Source: Amia ocellicauda
Lineage: Eukaryota > Chordata > Actinopteri > Amiiformes > Amiidae
Length of the DNA stretch: 64,000 nucleotides
Assembly (NCBI RefSeq): GCF_036373705.1
Contig: NC_089856.1
Location: forward strand, 8,488,501 to 8,552,500
Reading direction: 5' to 3'
Part shown: positions 11,075 through 23,429 of the stretch, piece by piece
Layout of the letters: every line of letters begins with the position of its first letter
Position numbering within the stretch: the first letter of the stretch is position 1
Notes under the pieces: generated by a model
What the model saw: only the letters and a program-made list of their open reading frames with translations
Told to the model about the DNA's origin: nothing
Databases searched by the model: none
Position numbers and translations under genes: made by a program

Positions 11075-12499
11075 GAAAATGCTGAATAAATGTTCTTGCA
11101 ACAATTAATATAACTTACCGTTTCTTTTTTTATTATTCTGAATCTGAAGGTATGAAATAAATATAAAAAATCCCTCCCTCCAATCTAGTTTTTTTGGGGT
11201 ATGAAAGTGTGTCACACATTTGCAAAGACGTGCTTGAACCTTAGCTACAGTAAGTTAAGTTTTGTGGTAGTAAAAGGTGAGAACTCCATTGTCATGTTAC
11301 TGTTGAGCACGGTCAATCAGTCATTGACACTCATACTCATGTTGTCTCATATTTAAACAGGCTCCCTTTTTTGTTTTGTGTATTGTGTTTCACCTCCCTT
11401 CTTTACTCACATCTCACAAATCCGTCCACCCATCCCCCCCCCCCCCCCCCGACCGCTACTGTGACCTCTGTGCGCAGGGTGTCCGTTGCTCAGCAACACA
11501 CTGTATTGTCACGGCAACGGTCAGGAAGAACTAGTGAGAGTGACCGCATGGGGAAGAGAGAGAGAGATGGCCAATGAGAGGATGAGTTCCCTTATCTATA
11601 CTGTGAACCCACTGTGAGACGAACAGACAGCATGGGTACAGCTCCTTTGTGTGTAGTAGAATCCTTCAATTGGATTTATTAACTTAACTGCTGTACCCAG
11701 AAGTTTCTGTTAAATCTTAAATTCCCCTGTCTTTGCGTGTGGAATATGTGTTAGGCTACCTGAGAAGATAGCTATTATGTGTGTATATAAACTTTTAATT
11801 TTATTTTATTGAATATACACTATTTGGTATCACTCTGTACAGTATATTTATGTATGCAATATTCACCAAAAGAACATAAGTAGTGTTTTTTAAATCAAAT
11901 TATTGTAGAGACGTATTGAAGCAATGTTCGTGAAATTGAACACTACAGAGTTAATACCATTAAAATCATCTGAGCTTTATTGGGGAGTTTGAGTAAACTG
12001 TACAACAACACACTCCCAGTGGGAGTGTGCTCCCATTTTTCCAATTATTTTCTTTAAATAGCAAAAACACACTTTCCTTGATGTAAGCATGTAGACATCC
12101 AAGATTTTAACTTAGGGTGGACACTACAGCCCACTTTGGCCACACATCACTGTTAATTGACAGCTGTAAGGGGAGAGTTGTAAGTGTATTACATTACCTA
12201 GAACTTTGTATTAATTTGTATTAATGTATTAATTTCTTATTGATTTGTTATAAGAGACTTCAGCCCAGATGACATTGGGACTTGAGGAACCTCTACATTA
12301 CAGTTTTCTTTTCTTGCAGTTTGTTCAGCGTGTGCTCTCCAACCCCAGACCATTTGCTTTTATATGCCTTTAATCAGCTAACTAAATAACATTGTGGCTA
12401 CACAGAACAATATGATATTTTGGTATCACAAAATTGTACACTGCATTGAATATTGTCAAGATGATGTTAAATACCATAACATAATTATATGTAGGCCTA
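9683..12499. other. Intergenic with small repeats
   Basis: At about 9945-10005 the phrase GGGCGCTATATGAAATGAA resembles the 3' tail of fish LINE/SINE elements. Simple repeats are (ATA)n/(GTT)n at about 11029-11074 and a 17-base C run near 11434-11451. The block at 10030-10330 is complex and non-repetitive and could be conserved non-coding DNA. No gene was recognised. Confidence 0.4.
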
Positions 12500-12797
12500 T
12501 ATAACAAGAACTTGACTGGCCTGCACACAGCCATGACCTCAACACCATTGAACACCATTGGGATGAATTGGAACACCTAATCATCCAACTTCAGTACCCG
12601 ACCTCACTTATGTTCTTGTGGCTGAATGGAAGCAAATCCCCGCAGCAATGTTCCAACATCTAGTGGAAAGCCTTCCCAAAAGAGTGGAGGCTGTTATAGC
12701 AGTCAAGGGGGGACCAACTCCATATTAATGGCCATGATTTTGAAATGAGATGCTTGACGAACTGGTGTCCACATACTTTTGGGCATGTGGCCAAGTG
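12500..12797 (+). mobile_element. 3' fragment of a Tc1-like element
   Basis: Translation in mixed frames gives LDWPAHSHDLNTIEHHWDELEHL, equivalent to the [13 protein letters not shown] motif holding the third catalytic residue, then QCSNI.WKAFPKEWRLL and the end of the transposase. The non-coding 3' end includes GTGTCCACATACTTTTGGGCAT and stops at a TA dinucleotide (12798-12799), as expected for the outer edge of a Tc1 inverted repeat. The 5' two-thirds are absent. Confidence 0.8.
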
Positions 12798-12799
12798 TA

Positions 12800-14171
12800 T
12801 TATCTTCCCAGCAAAGCAAGCATTTACTTGTTACACACACTATAACAGAAACAGGACTCTCCTTATTTTTCTGTTACAGGATTTTAGCACAATCAACCTT
12901 TAATCATTGACTTTCTAAGAGCTATACAGGGTCTTCTGATTTGAATCCCAACCTGATTCTCAATTACATCACTGAACCAGTTCAAAAACATGATAGATTA
13001 TGGCTCTCCAAAGAGCAGGGTTGGGGGTACTAGCTCAGAAGCAAATGACAAAAACAAGATCCATCTTCCTCTAATGTCATATCCTGCAATTGATTTTCTC
13101 ACAAAACACATTAAAGATAATCATTATTATTGATTCATGTGGTTTAAGCTTTTATCCAATGATTCCCACAAGGACTATTCAAAATAAATGACATATACAA
13201 GCATATACTATTTAAGGTACATATGTCTAACAAGTTATATTGTGTATGAGCAGGTTACACAGTGAAATACAACTGTACTGTATGTAGACATAGCATTAAT
13301 TTCTCAGGGTTTTAAAACATAACTCTAGGATAGATAAATATTGTGTTTTTAATAATTTGCTGCTTTACTTTCATGTAACAATTTGTATTGTTACATTGTG
13401 ACACTAATGGCTGTAATCCAGAATAGTGCTATTTATTAAATCTGCCCATTGTGATTTCCTGTAGCACATGTGCTTTAATGCTATATCTTGTGCCAGGTAC
13501 TGTACAGCTTGCATTTACAGTAAATACATTTGTTTTAAAAAAATGTGTCCTAATTGGAGTAAAGTGAACTAAAAACAAGCAAACTACAAACTATTGAAAT
13601 AAAGTAAAATATACAATAATATAGTGCAGGGCTGTGTAACTACACTCAGAATTACATCTATCCCAGATTCACATGTTATCAGCCTACGCATTGCAGCAGG
13701 GTTGGTTAGGAGGGGGGAGGGAATTGGACCTGCCACTGGACCCTACCTTGATTGTGGTCAGTACGCCAGTATTGGTTCTTAATCTGTTTAGCTCTTTGCC
13801 TCAGCATTGTAATTTTCAAAGAATGACGTAAAGTTTTCCCACTGTCACTGAAAAAAAAAAAAAAATGAACCCTCTAAATACCTTGACAATTGGGCTTGTA
13901 ATACAGGCCTCCGTGTCAGAGAGACATTGCCATTGCCTTCAGGAGAGGAGTACTTGTTTATTGCCTGTGATTTTGGTCAGGAGAACTTGCACAAAGGTGA
14001 CAGATCTGTACCCCCACCCCCTTGTACCCTCACTAGCTTTGGTTACAGCAAACAAAACCTTTCCACTACTAAGATTGGCCATAATTCATACAGGGGTCCA
14101 TTTAACACTCACTGGGGAAATGGCATCGAGAATTGAAAATGGGGCGATTCTTCACAATTGCCTGATTTTGC
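12800..14171. other. Intergenic, no gene seen
   Basis: AT-rich sequence without a recognisable coding frame. There is a poly(A) run near 13851-13865. The open frame starting in it carries Leu repeats only because it crosses the (ATT)n tail of the neighbouring LINE. Confidence 0.45.
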
Positions 14172-14232
<61 letters not shown>

Positions 14233-17200
14233 TCTTGGCAGACGCCCTTATCCAGGGCGACTTACAACATAAGTGCAAACCAAAGTGCAAAAATACAGTA
14301 CAAGGTACAAGGCATCAATCATTACAAATTCAAGTTAATTAAAATATAGTAATACAAAACACATTTTACAAATTCCGATTTTAAATTTACACAAGTACAG
14401 TAAGTGAGGTCCTACATCCTGGAAGGTGAAAGCTAAGTGCTGTCAAGATGTAGGGTCACAGTCAAGGGCAACGGGAAAGGGAGCAAGGAGGAAAACAAAT
14501 CAAAAGCACAAGGAGCATAATAAAACTGTGCAGTGCTATCTAGCAGGGATAAAAGGACTAATATTACAAGTACTGTCAGAAAAGATGTGTCTTGAGTAAG
14601 CGCTGGAATGAGGTCAAGGACTCTGCCGTTTTGACTTTGGTGGGCAGGTCGTTCCACCATTTACGGGCCAGGGATGAGAAGGAGCGGGCTCTGGAGGAAG
14701 GAGAGTGGAGAGGAGGTAGAGTTATTCTTCTGGCACTAGAGGAACGCAGTGGTCTGGAGGGGATGTATGGAGAGACGAGTGTCTGAAGGTAGCTTGGTGC
14801 AGTGTGGTCGAGACAGCAGTAGGTGAGGGTCAGTGTCTTGAACTGAATGCGTGCCAGTATCGGGAGCCAGTTGAGGGAACGGAGCAGTGGAGTAGCGTGT
14901 GCGAATCGTGGCAGAGAGAATACCAGATGAGCCGCAGAGTTCTGGATGAGCTGGAGTGGGCAGGTAGTAGATGCAGGCAGGCCGGCCAGGAGGGAGTTGC
15001 AGTAGTCCAGGCAGGAGAGGACCAGTCGAGTAGTTGGTGAGGAAGGGACGGATCCGGCGTATGTTGCTCAGGAAGAATCTACAGGTGCGCGTCAGCATAG
15101 TGATGTGCTGGGTGTAGGAGAGCGCAGGATCGAGGGTGACTCCTAGATTTTTAGCGGAAGAAGAAGGAGAGAGTGTGGTGGATTCCAAGGGGATTGAGAT
15201 GGGGAGGTCAGCAGAAGGTGAGGAAGAGTGGGGGAAAAACAGGAGATCCGATTTGGAGAGGTTGAGCTTGAGGTGGTGCGAGTGCATCCAGGTGGAAATA
15301 GCGGACAAGCAGGAAGAGATGCGAGAGGGGATGAGAGGGTCGGAAGAGGGAAAAGACAGGAAGATCTGTGCATCATCAGCGTAGAAGTGGTAGGAGAAAC
15401 CATGGGATACGATGAGGGGGCCCAGGGAGCGAGTGTAGAGAGAGAACAGGAGCAGGCCCAGGACAGACCAGGTGAGAGTAGTCCCAGAGATTCCAAGGTC
15501 AGCGAGGCAGGAGAGGAGGATGGATTGATCGACGGTGTCAAATGCTGCGGAGAGATCAAGGAGGATGAGGACTGAGGAGAGGGAGGTCGCTCGAGCACAG
15601 CTGAGGGAGTCAGTGACTGCCAGGAGAGCAGTCTCAGTGGAGTGAGCTGTGCAGAAGCCGGATTGCAGAGGATCAAGGAGTGAGTGTTGGGACAGAAAGG
15701 CAGAGAGCTGACGGTGGACCGCCTGAGTCTTTGAGAGGAAGGGGAGTAGGGAGACAGGGCGGTAGTTCTGAGGAGAGGTGGCGTCGAGGGTTGGTTTCTT
15801 GAGCAGTGGGATGACAGCAGCTTGTTTAAATGCAGAGGGGAAACAGCCAGAGAGGAGTGAGGAGTTGAGGAGGAAGGAGATGAAGGGGAGAAGATCAGGA
15901 GTGTTCGCTTGGAAGAGCCGAGAAGGGAGAGGGTCCAGGGCACACGTTGTAGGTTTGTGATGTAGGAGGAGAGCAGAAACTTCAGCCTCTGAGAGGGGTG
16001 ACAATGAATAAAAGGATGCTTGATCAGTGGGAGGTTTGGGTGTGATGGGAGAGGAGGGTGGAGTATTGAAGAGCCTGGTGATGTCTGCAATCTTGGAGGA
16101 GAAGAAGGAGGCGAAATCATCAGTAGTGAGAGATGAGGGAGGAGGAGGGGGATATGGGGCAAGGAGGGAGGAGAAGGTGGAGAAGAGTTTGCGGGGGTTG
16201 TTGACAGTGGATTCGAAGAGTGATTGGAAGTAAGACTTCTTGGCTGAGGTGAGTGAGGAGGAGAATGTGGACAGTAGAGAGCGGTAGACTTCGAGGGCAG
16301 CTGGGAGTTTGGTCCTTTTCCACTTCCGTTCAACAGCACGCAGACTAGTTCGGGTTGAGCGGAGAACAGCAGAGAGCCAAGGCTGAGGAGGGGAGGGACG
16401 GGCAGGACGAAATGTGAGAGAACAGACAGAGTCAAGGGAGGAGGTGAGGGAGGAGAACAAAGAGGAGTTAGCACAGTTGACAGGTAGATGGGAAAAACAG
16501 TCAATGGAAGGTAAGAGAGTGAGAGCAGTGGAGGCCAGGGTGGAGGGGGAGACGGAGAGGAGATTACGGTGGAAGGTGACAGAGGGAGTGGGTGGAGTGG
16601 GGAGGGAGGGGTGAGAAAGGGAGAAGGAAATGAAGTGGTGGTCTGAGATGTCCATGGGTGTCACGGAGAGTGTTGAGGGGGAGCAGCCTCTAGAGAAGAT
16701 GAGGTCAAGCTGGCGGCCAGCCCTGTGAGTCGGGGGAGATGGGGAGAGAGAGAAGTTAAAGGAGTGAAGGAGAGGAAGACATCCGGCACAGTGGGAAGGG
16801 TTGGAGAGGTGGATGTTGAAGTCTCCCAGGAGGATGGTAGGTGAGGACAGCGAGGGGAGGGCGGAGAGAAGAAAGTCAAGGAAGTCATCCAGGAAGGAGG
16901 TGAGTGGACCAGGTGGATGGTAGAGAACTAGAAGGAAGAGGTGAGAGGGAGAGGTGATTTCCACTGCATGGAATTCAAAGCTGTGGGTCAAGATAGAGGA
17001 GAGAGAGGGGGGGACAGAGAAGAGGAGAGAAGGGGAGAGCAGGAGCCCTGTTCCTCCTCCCCGTCTTGTAAGATGAGAGGAGTGGGACAGGACGAACAGA
17101 GAGGATAATGCAGCAGGGGTGGTAGAGTTGTCTGGGGAGATCCATATCTCGGTGAGAGCGAGGAAATCCAGAGACTGGTGGGAGGCGAAGGCGGAGATGA

Positions 17201-17345
17201 AGTCGGCCTTGTTGGAAGTTGAGTGGCAGTTCCACAGGCCTCCAGAGAGTGGATTAGAGGGGAGGGATGAGGAGGGGGGGATAGGCAGAGAGATGAGCTT
17301 TACCTTTCCTATAACTAGTATTACAGGGTACACTGGCATGCATTG
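14172..17345 (-). mobile_element. L2-clade LINE, nearly full second ORF, defective
   Basis: A non-LTR retrotransposon read on the minus strand. The 875-codon frame (17363-14736) has an AP-endonuclease domain first ([16 protein letters not shown] near residue 180, [21 protein letters not shown]), then reverse transcriptase: [31 protein letters not shown] and the catalytic YADD at about residue 661 (15369-15383). Two defects are visible. About 30 residues are missing between [10 protein letters not shown] and SVLGLLLF, and the C-terminus continues only through frameshifts to about 14583. The 3' end has the L2/SINE tail (GTCGCCCTGGATAAGGGCGT read on the minus strand), then (AAT)n at 14172-14232. 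It resembles fish L2 (Maui-like) elements and cannot be autonomous now. Confidence 0.88.
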
Positions 17346-17808
17346 ACTGACATGTCTTACCATTTTCCTGCTTGAATGATATTCTCTGTTGTAACCTGAA
17401 TTCTTAGAAACGCCTTGTATTTTTGAGGCTCTTCTGAGTTACATATCTGTGTCTACTGTGATTTTCTGATCTCAACTTTTATGGTTTCTTTAATGAGAAA
17501 ATAAACATGCACTCACATATGAGATAACATCCTAGAATGGCATTAGTAAAATTAAAAATGTATGTGTCTGATATATAATACACCTATTTTATAGATACAG
17601 TGCAGTCATAATCGATTGAAATAATAGGGTGGTCAGGCTGTCTGAAACTAATAGCTTTCTTATCTACTCACATCTGATCACCATAATACATAGAGATGGT
17701 TATTAACAAGTTCATAATACACCTTTAAAATAATAACTAACCCCATAATAACTAAAGCAGCATTAAACACAGTTAATATAAATGATATTAATGAATTGGC
17801 AACCATCA

Positions 17809-17811
<3 letters not shown>
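17346..17811. other. Short intergenic gap, nothing recognised
   Basis: AT-rich sequence between two LINE copies, with no repeat boundary or coding frame seen. Confidence 0.45.
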
Positions 17812-17860
<49 letters not shown>

Positions 17861-18210
17861 TATTTATTAGCAGACGTGTATGACATAACTTTTGCTAATT
17901 GTAAGAAACATAAGATGTACTGTGTACCAAACTTTTTCCTTATTTTTTTAGATCCAAAGAAAGGTAAATTAGGAGATGTAAGGGAGATAGGAGGAGATTG
18001 GGGGAGTGCTTTTGCAGATAACAGTGATTTTACAGAAGAAAAAAGAGGAAAAATCATCCAGAGATATAAAGGATGTAAGGGGGGTGGGTTAGAGGTCAAG
18101 GGCAGCCAGGAGTTTGGACCTCTTCAACTTCTTTTCAGCAGAGGGCAGAGTGGACTGGGTTGAGATCTGGGCTGTGCGGGGAGGGACAAGCAGGACAAGA
18201 CAGTCAGTTA
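17812..18210 (-). mobile_element. Internally deleted L2 LINE copy
   Basis: It starts with an (ATT)n tail and a TTAGCAGACG end like the 3' end of the 14-17 kb LINE. After about 60 bases of other sequence it aligns by eye to an internal part of that LINE: the 18020-18060 segment resembles 16085-16125, and 18100-18200 (CAGCCAGGAGTTTGG onward) resembles 16295-16410. The whole reverse transcriptase part is missing. It is a deletion derivative or two adjoining fragments. Confidence 0.65.
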
Positions 18211-18420
18211 GACAGTCAGTCATCCGTATTCATGTCTGCTTCCTCGCTCGCCTGCAGCTCCTTCTGTCCCTCCCTCTCAAGGATCTGCTGCAACTCTGTG
18301 GCATACACTACACTGCTGGTAGATAAAGCCAGTACTCATAGCCCCTCCCCACCAGCACTCCTGACTTATACAGAGCCCATCTGCTGTAATTCCTACAGCT
18401 AACTAATCAATTCCTTAAAA

Positions 18421-18595
18421 TAAGCCATCTCACAGCCTGCATGGAGTTTGCAACAAAGTACCTGAGAGATCCTGCAAAAATGTGGCAAAAGGTGTTGTGG
18501 TCAGACGATACCAAATTGGAATATCTTGGTGCTAATGCCAAGACTTATATTTGGCACAGGCCCAACACAGCACATCTCTCAGCATGGTGGTGGCC
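18421..18595 (+). mobile_element. Tc1-like transposase fragment
   Basis: Closely matches the first part of the relic at 5965-6553: the AGCCTGCATGGAGTTTGCAA block, then VLWSDDTKLEYLG.NAKTYIWHRPNTAHL. It keeps the first catalytic Asp (LWSDDTK) and ends where LINE sequence begins. The two fragments come from the same Tc1 family. Confidence 0.8.
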
Positions 18596-18599
18596 AACT

Positions 18600-19400
18600 T
18601 TCAAATACAACTCACAGTGATGTGTGCAGAATGGGTCACCAGTGATGAACCTGAGAGCACTATGGTAGCTGGTATCAAGAGGTTTCAAAGTTAAGGCTGC
18701 AGTATTCATATATATTATGTCACCATAATCAAGCACAGTCAGAAATGTTGCTTGAACACTTTTGACTTCCTAGTGTAAAACTTTTTTTCTTTTTTTGTGA
18801 ACTCTGTCTGTCATCAATCCAAACACCTAAATATTTGATTATATTTAGTCTTCTCAATTTTAGGTCCCATAGGGAATTCTGAACCAGGTTAAAATCCTTC
18901 TGTAAATGCTTGGGTCACGGAAGAGGCACAGGAATAAATCACAGTATCATCAGCATAAAAATGAAATCTGCCAATCTCATTGATGTACAATGTGAACAGC
19001 ACAGGCCCAAGTATATATCCTTGCTGGACCCCATTTACAATTTCTAAGAAACAGGAGAGAACACCATATGCACCAATAAACTGGGTTCAGTCAAAGAGAT
19101 AATTCCTGAACTAGGAGCACGCATATTGGTCAAAACCAATTGTAGACAATCTGTGTTACAGTACATCACGGTCCACTGTATCAAAAGCCAATAAAAAGAG
19201 CAGCACAGTCCTGCTTTTTATCAAGCGCACATATGATATCATTTACAACATGGGATGTTGCAGTGTTAGTACTATGACCAGGTATAAAACCAGACTGAGA
19301 AGTGTCATAATGTTATGTTATGTGTCATAAAGAATACACAAACAAGTGAGCAACAAAATTAAACAAAGGTTCTTTTAGTCCGATTTTCTACAGCATGTCG
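18600..19400 (-). mobile_element. Degenerate non-LTR reverse transcriptase fragment
   Basis: On the minus strand, in broken frames, the order is SQSGFIPGHSTNTATS (near 19260-19310), AFDTVDRDVL (near 19160-19190), VNGVQQGYILGPVLF (near 18985-19035), GRFHFYADDTVIYSCASS (near 18915-18975) and LDYGDIIYMNTAALTLKPLD (18670-18736). These are reverse transcriptase motifs of the L2/CR1/Rex group in the correct order. It is a different family from the 14-17 kb element, and the exact clade is not resolved. Confidence 0.8.
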
Positions 19401-19799
19401 TTTTTTGCTGTGCTACTGACACCAGTTGACAAGCTTACAAAGCAGAGAGAAAATCTGCAAAGCATGGAGCTTGTTTGGGAAAAGCAACATGAGACACAGA
19501 CTGCTTAGTAAGCCAAGCTCCCATTTTTACTGGAATGTAATGCAATTTCAGCCTATTGATCAATCTAATGGTGTCTTGTCTGTCACTGCTCTCACTGCTG
19601 CTGAAAGAAAATCCTATTAGAATTATTGCTTAGCCTTCTGTTAATATGCCACTAAAAAAATGCAAGTCACTGTTTAAAGAGCAGTTTCTCTCACCAGCAC
19701 TTCCCTGCTATATATGGTCTTGTTGTGAAAGCTCTGCAATGGGTTGTATGACAATACGAGTGATCCTCCCTATATAGCAAATAAATGACAAGCAAACTG
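19401..19799. other. Short gap, nothing recognised
   Basis: No domain-bearing frame or repeat ends seen between the LINE fragment and the SINE. Confidence 0.4.
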
Positions 19800-20015
19800 T
19801 AGTGTGGAGTGGTGGTTAGGTCTGTGAATGCTAGAGTACAGGGTTGTAAGTTCAATCCTTGGTAGAAGTACTGCTGTTGCCCCCTTGAGCAAAGGTACTT
19901 TACCTAGATTGCTCTAATTAATGCCCAGATGTATAAATGTTTTAAGAAAATTATATCTTGTAACAATTTTAAGTCACCCTGGAAAAAGGTGTCTACTAAG
20001 AAATTGACTAATAAT
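19800..20015 (+). mobile_element. tRNA-derived SINE with L2-type tail
   Basis: The head has tRNA-promoter-like boxes: GTGGTTAGGTCTG (A-box-like, near 19812) and AGTTCAATCC (B box, near 19849). The body reads CTTGAGCAAAGGTACTTTACCTAGATTGCT, and the 3' end is AAGTCACCCTGGAAAAAGGTGTCTACTAAG. That last segment is a diverged version of the L2 tail at 14240-14262 and 20070-20092, so this SINE probably used L2 machinery to move. The tRNA-like part is not a functional tRNA gene. Confidence 0.8.
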
Positions 20016-20039
20016 ATTAAGATTTTTTGACAAGACAAT

Positions 20040-20195
20040 ATTATTATTTATTTATTTATTTATTTATTGGCAGGTGCCCTTATCCAGGGTGACTTACAGT
20101 TTACACAAGCATTACAAAAGTGCAGTAATAAAAAAATTAAAAAATTAAGCATTACAGAAGTATAGTAGTACAATTAATATTCAATCGAAGCAGGG
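20040..20195 (-). mobile_element. 5'-truncated L2 3' end
   Basis: (TTAT)n followed by GGCAGGTGCCCTTATCCAGGGTGACTTACAG, the minus-strand L2 tail, and a short 3' UTR remnant rich in CATTACAAAAGTGCAGTA-type phrases shared with 14270-14330. Extreme 5' truncation is normal for LINE insertions. Confidence 0.75.
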
Positions 20196-21472
20196 ACCGC
20201 CGATAAGAGAGAGAATGCTTTAACTCGGGAGGTCCCATGATATTTCATTGAATATCTCGGTCCGCACTATAATGTCTTATAATGTCATTCAAACTGTGGC
20301 TAAGCAATTCTGTGATGCATCCATTAGATAAACATTTTTCGTCAACAACTATTAGTTACAGTGTATTGATATCAAGCATGAAAAACATTTTGCTGCATCA
20401 GTATATTTCTTCAAATTTGAGTCAAAGTGTCCATTTGGCTGAAGTAATAGCTCTTCTGGCCAATAATTAAAATTATTATATGTAAAGGACTTCTCATCTC
20501 AGGAGAGAGTGTGCCAGAGAATCACAATCATAATGCTACTACAGAAGCAGTCTATGTAAGACCAGTACGCTTCCCCATAATGTTACTATACCAATGCTAA
20601 TTATGCCTGCTCTGGCCCCATTGCACACAGTATTGTTGTAACTATTGCACTGTATTTAGTTCTTGATTTAAGTTTATTTGGGATGTTGTATATTGTAGTA
20701 TATTGCATGTGGTCCTTACTGTAATGTTATGTCTTATGTGAAAAGTGTACTTTTGTGAAAAACTTAAGTTGTTCTGCGTGAAGGCATCGACTAAAATATA
20801 AATACAACTAGTAATAATAACTTACTCCTACCTGGATTTTGAGTATTTTTTTAATTCAGACTGTGCGAATTACATTGAGGTAGTTACAGACAGACGATCA
20901 GTCCATCAGGGCTAAATTCAAGCACTCAGGGCTCATTTTTGAAGGCTTGTCCAGCAGTTAGAAACATCATGAAAAATTCAAGAGCCTACGGCCAGGCTGT
21001 AATTGCTTCCCAAGTGTGTGTCTTTAATATTTAATGGCTTCCTTTGTAAAATGAAATTGCATGGCAATTAAACCACAAGATATTAAAATGCTACATTTAT
21101 TGAACAGCAGCAGGAAACAAAATGAACCAGGGCTTTTACAGATTCTGTGAGAAAGAACTAACCACATTTGATTAGAAACAAGAACAGAGGTACTGCATTA
21201 ACACTATAGTCTCTGCAAACCTACTATAGTTACATACTGTAGTTTAAAACTATAATAAATGTATATAGATAAGAGCATTTTATACACATCACTGCAGCTC
21301 AGTGACAGACAGACGCATAGACTATACTGCACCAAGACATATAAACCACATCTCTTATTAAAGAAGGGACAAAAACCTATAGGCTAAACACTAAACTGCA
21401 CATCATACAGCTTCCTTGTTATCTTGTGCTATTTGTGTGCATGTACTGTAGTCTGTATGTATGTATATATAC
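20196..21472. other. Intergenic; candidate conserved non-coding block
   Basis: No gene seen. The segment at about 20860-21140 is complex, non-repetitive and free of transposon features, unlike its neighbours. The remainder is AT-rich. Confidence 0.4.
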
Positions 21473-22264
21473 ATTGAACAAAAATATAAACACAACATGC
21501 AAAAATTTCAAATATTTGACTGAGTTACAATTCATATAAGGAAATCAGTCAACTGAAATACATTCATTAGGGCCTAATCTATTGATTTCCAGTCTCAGAT
21601 TTTTGAAGGCATGCTGACTGCTGGAATGTCCACCAGAGCTGCAGTCGGTTCAACACCCTGGTGAGGACGATGAGCTTCCCAGGGACGGTTTCTGACAGTC
21701 TGTGCAGAAATTCTTCAGTTCTGCAAACCTGCAGTTTCATCAGCTGTCCAGGTGGCTGGTCTTAGATGGTCCTGCAGGTGAAGAAGCAGGATATAGAGTC
21801 CTGGGCTGGCGTGGTGACACGTGGTCTGTGGTTGTGAGGCCGGATGGACGTACAGCCAAATTCTCTAAAACAATGTTGGCGGCGACTTATGGTAGAGAAA
21901 TTATCATTCAGTTCTCTGGCAACAGCTCTGGTGGACATTCCTGCAGTTATGCCAATTGCACACTCCCTCAAAACTTGAGACATCTGTGGCATTGTGTTGT
22001 GTGACAAAACTGTATAGAGTGGCCTTTTATTGTCCCCAGCACAAGGTGCACCTGTGTAATGATCATGCTGTTTAATCAGCTTCTTGACATGCCACACCTG
22101 TCAGGTGGGTGGATTATCTTGGCAAAGGAGAAATGCTCACTAACAAATTTGAAAATTTTAGAGAAATAAGCTTTTTGTGCGAATGGAACCTTTTGGGATC
22201 TTTCTTTTCAGTTCATGAAACATGGGAGCAACTCTTTACATGTTGCATTTATATTTTTGTTCAG
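21473..22264 (-). mobile_element. Tc1-like element with inverted repeats, internally deleted
   Basis: The ends are TGAACAAAAATATAAACACA at 21475 and the near-perfect reverse complement ending TATTTTTGTTCA at 22263 (two mismatches over 25 bases), next to TA dinucleotides. The minus strand encodes a transposase N-terminus: CAIGITAGMSTRAVARELN.NFSTISR (helix-turn-helix) and REFG.TS.RPHN.RPRVTTPAQD. No catalytic DDE residues remain, so the copy is a non-autonomous remnant of a family common in fish genomes. Confidence 0.85.
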
Positions 22265-22266
22265 TA

Positions 22267-23429
22267 TTTATCTCTGTACTGTACAATATGCCTCTTTCTC
22301 ACCTTGGTGGTGGATTGAGTTGCCTGTGAGCAACAGGACTACTTACCACCTGTTCACATCTCACACCTGTAGAGCATTTTAATCCTCACTTGTAATTTAG
22401 TTGTAATGTATAGATTCATTATTATGGTGTTGTAACCCTTGAAACCCTGGAAACCCTCACCAGGATAAGCGGTTTCAACAATGGATGGACGGATGGATGG
22501 ATACGGATTGTGTAACCACATAAGTTGCTTTTAGATACTTCTTCTGAAGTAATAGTAGTAATAGCAGCAGTAGTAGAAGGAGGAGAAATGGAAGATTACA
22601 TTTCTCTGCAAGAGGGAAACATTTTTTGAATTTGACAGTCAAAACTTGAACTGAAGAAAGAAAACATGAATTGTAGCGGGATGTAACAGTGATAAATCTT
22701 TTGGGAGACCTCTGCTGGAGAAGCCCACATGAATAGCTGTTTTTTGCATTGGAGATCTCCTCCCTCTCCCCCCTTTCATTACGCCTTGGTCAGGGGTAAC
22801 TGTTTTATTATGGGGATCAACAGCTCACATGACCTCACCTCTGTTGTAGCAGCTTTGTGAAAGCCACACACTGACATCACAAGAAGCTTTCCCATAGATG
22901 GCCAGTGAGAGAGAGAGAGATAGAGGGAGAGAGGTGTTTGGAGGGACGTGGGAAGTAGCAGTGGCTGCCTAGAATCTTGTGCTTCATCAATTATAGACCT
23001 TGAGCAAACGGCAACTCAGTCCCATGCCACACCAGTTTGTGTTGTAAAAGGAAAAGCTGATGGGAGAGTATTTAACTAGGGCTGCGAACATTTTATGTTT
23101 GTTGTTGTTTTTGTATCCCTACCTGTCCTTAAAGCTGTAATTAGAGTTAGAAACCCATGTCCATTTCTCAGTTTAACCTGATGGGAAATCATGCAATTAT
23201 TAATAATCAATTTCCTCTTAAGTTACAATATTTAAATGGCATGTACGTGTTAAGAGTAATGGACTGTTCAGTGTTGCTTTGCATAAATTCATGAGGTAAA
23301 AAGAGAGACTTGTTTAGATTTGTTTTAGTAATCAGAGTACTTTTTTGTGAATCTTTTTTTCCCCATTGACACATTGCACAGCAACTGACTTAGTCTGAAC
23401 ATATCATTTAAATTATATTCTTTCAATTA
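22267..23429. other. Intergenic with a LINE tail remnant
   Basis: At about 22430-22502 the phrase CACCAGGATAAGCGGTTTC plus (GGAT)n resembles a LINE 3' terminus. A (GA)n-rich patch lies near 22907-22935. No gene was recognised. Confidence 0.45.

Noticed and set aside
15143..16504. 453-codon minus-strand frame rich in Ser/Pro/Leu, and plus-strand frames over 14804-16614
   Set aside because: Shadow frames of the L2 LINE ORF in other phases; no domain of their own.
19800..19875. tRNA gene from A/B-box-like motifs
   Set aside because: No cloverleaf is evident and the downstream body and tail are those of a SINE.
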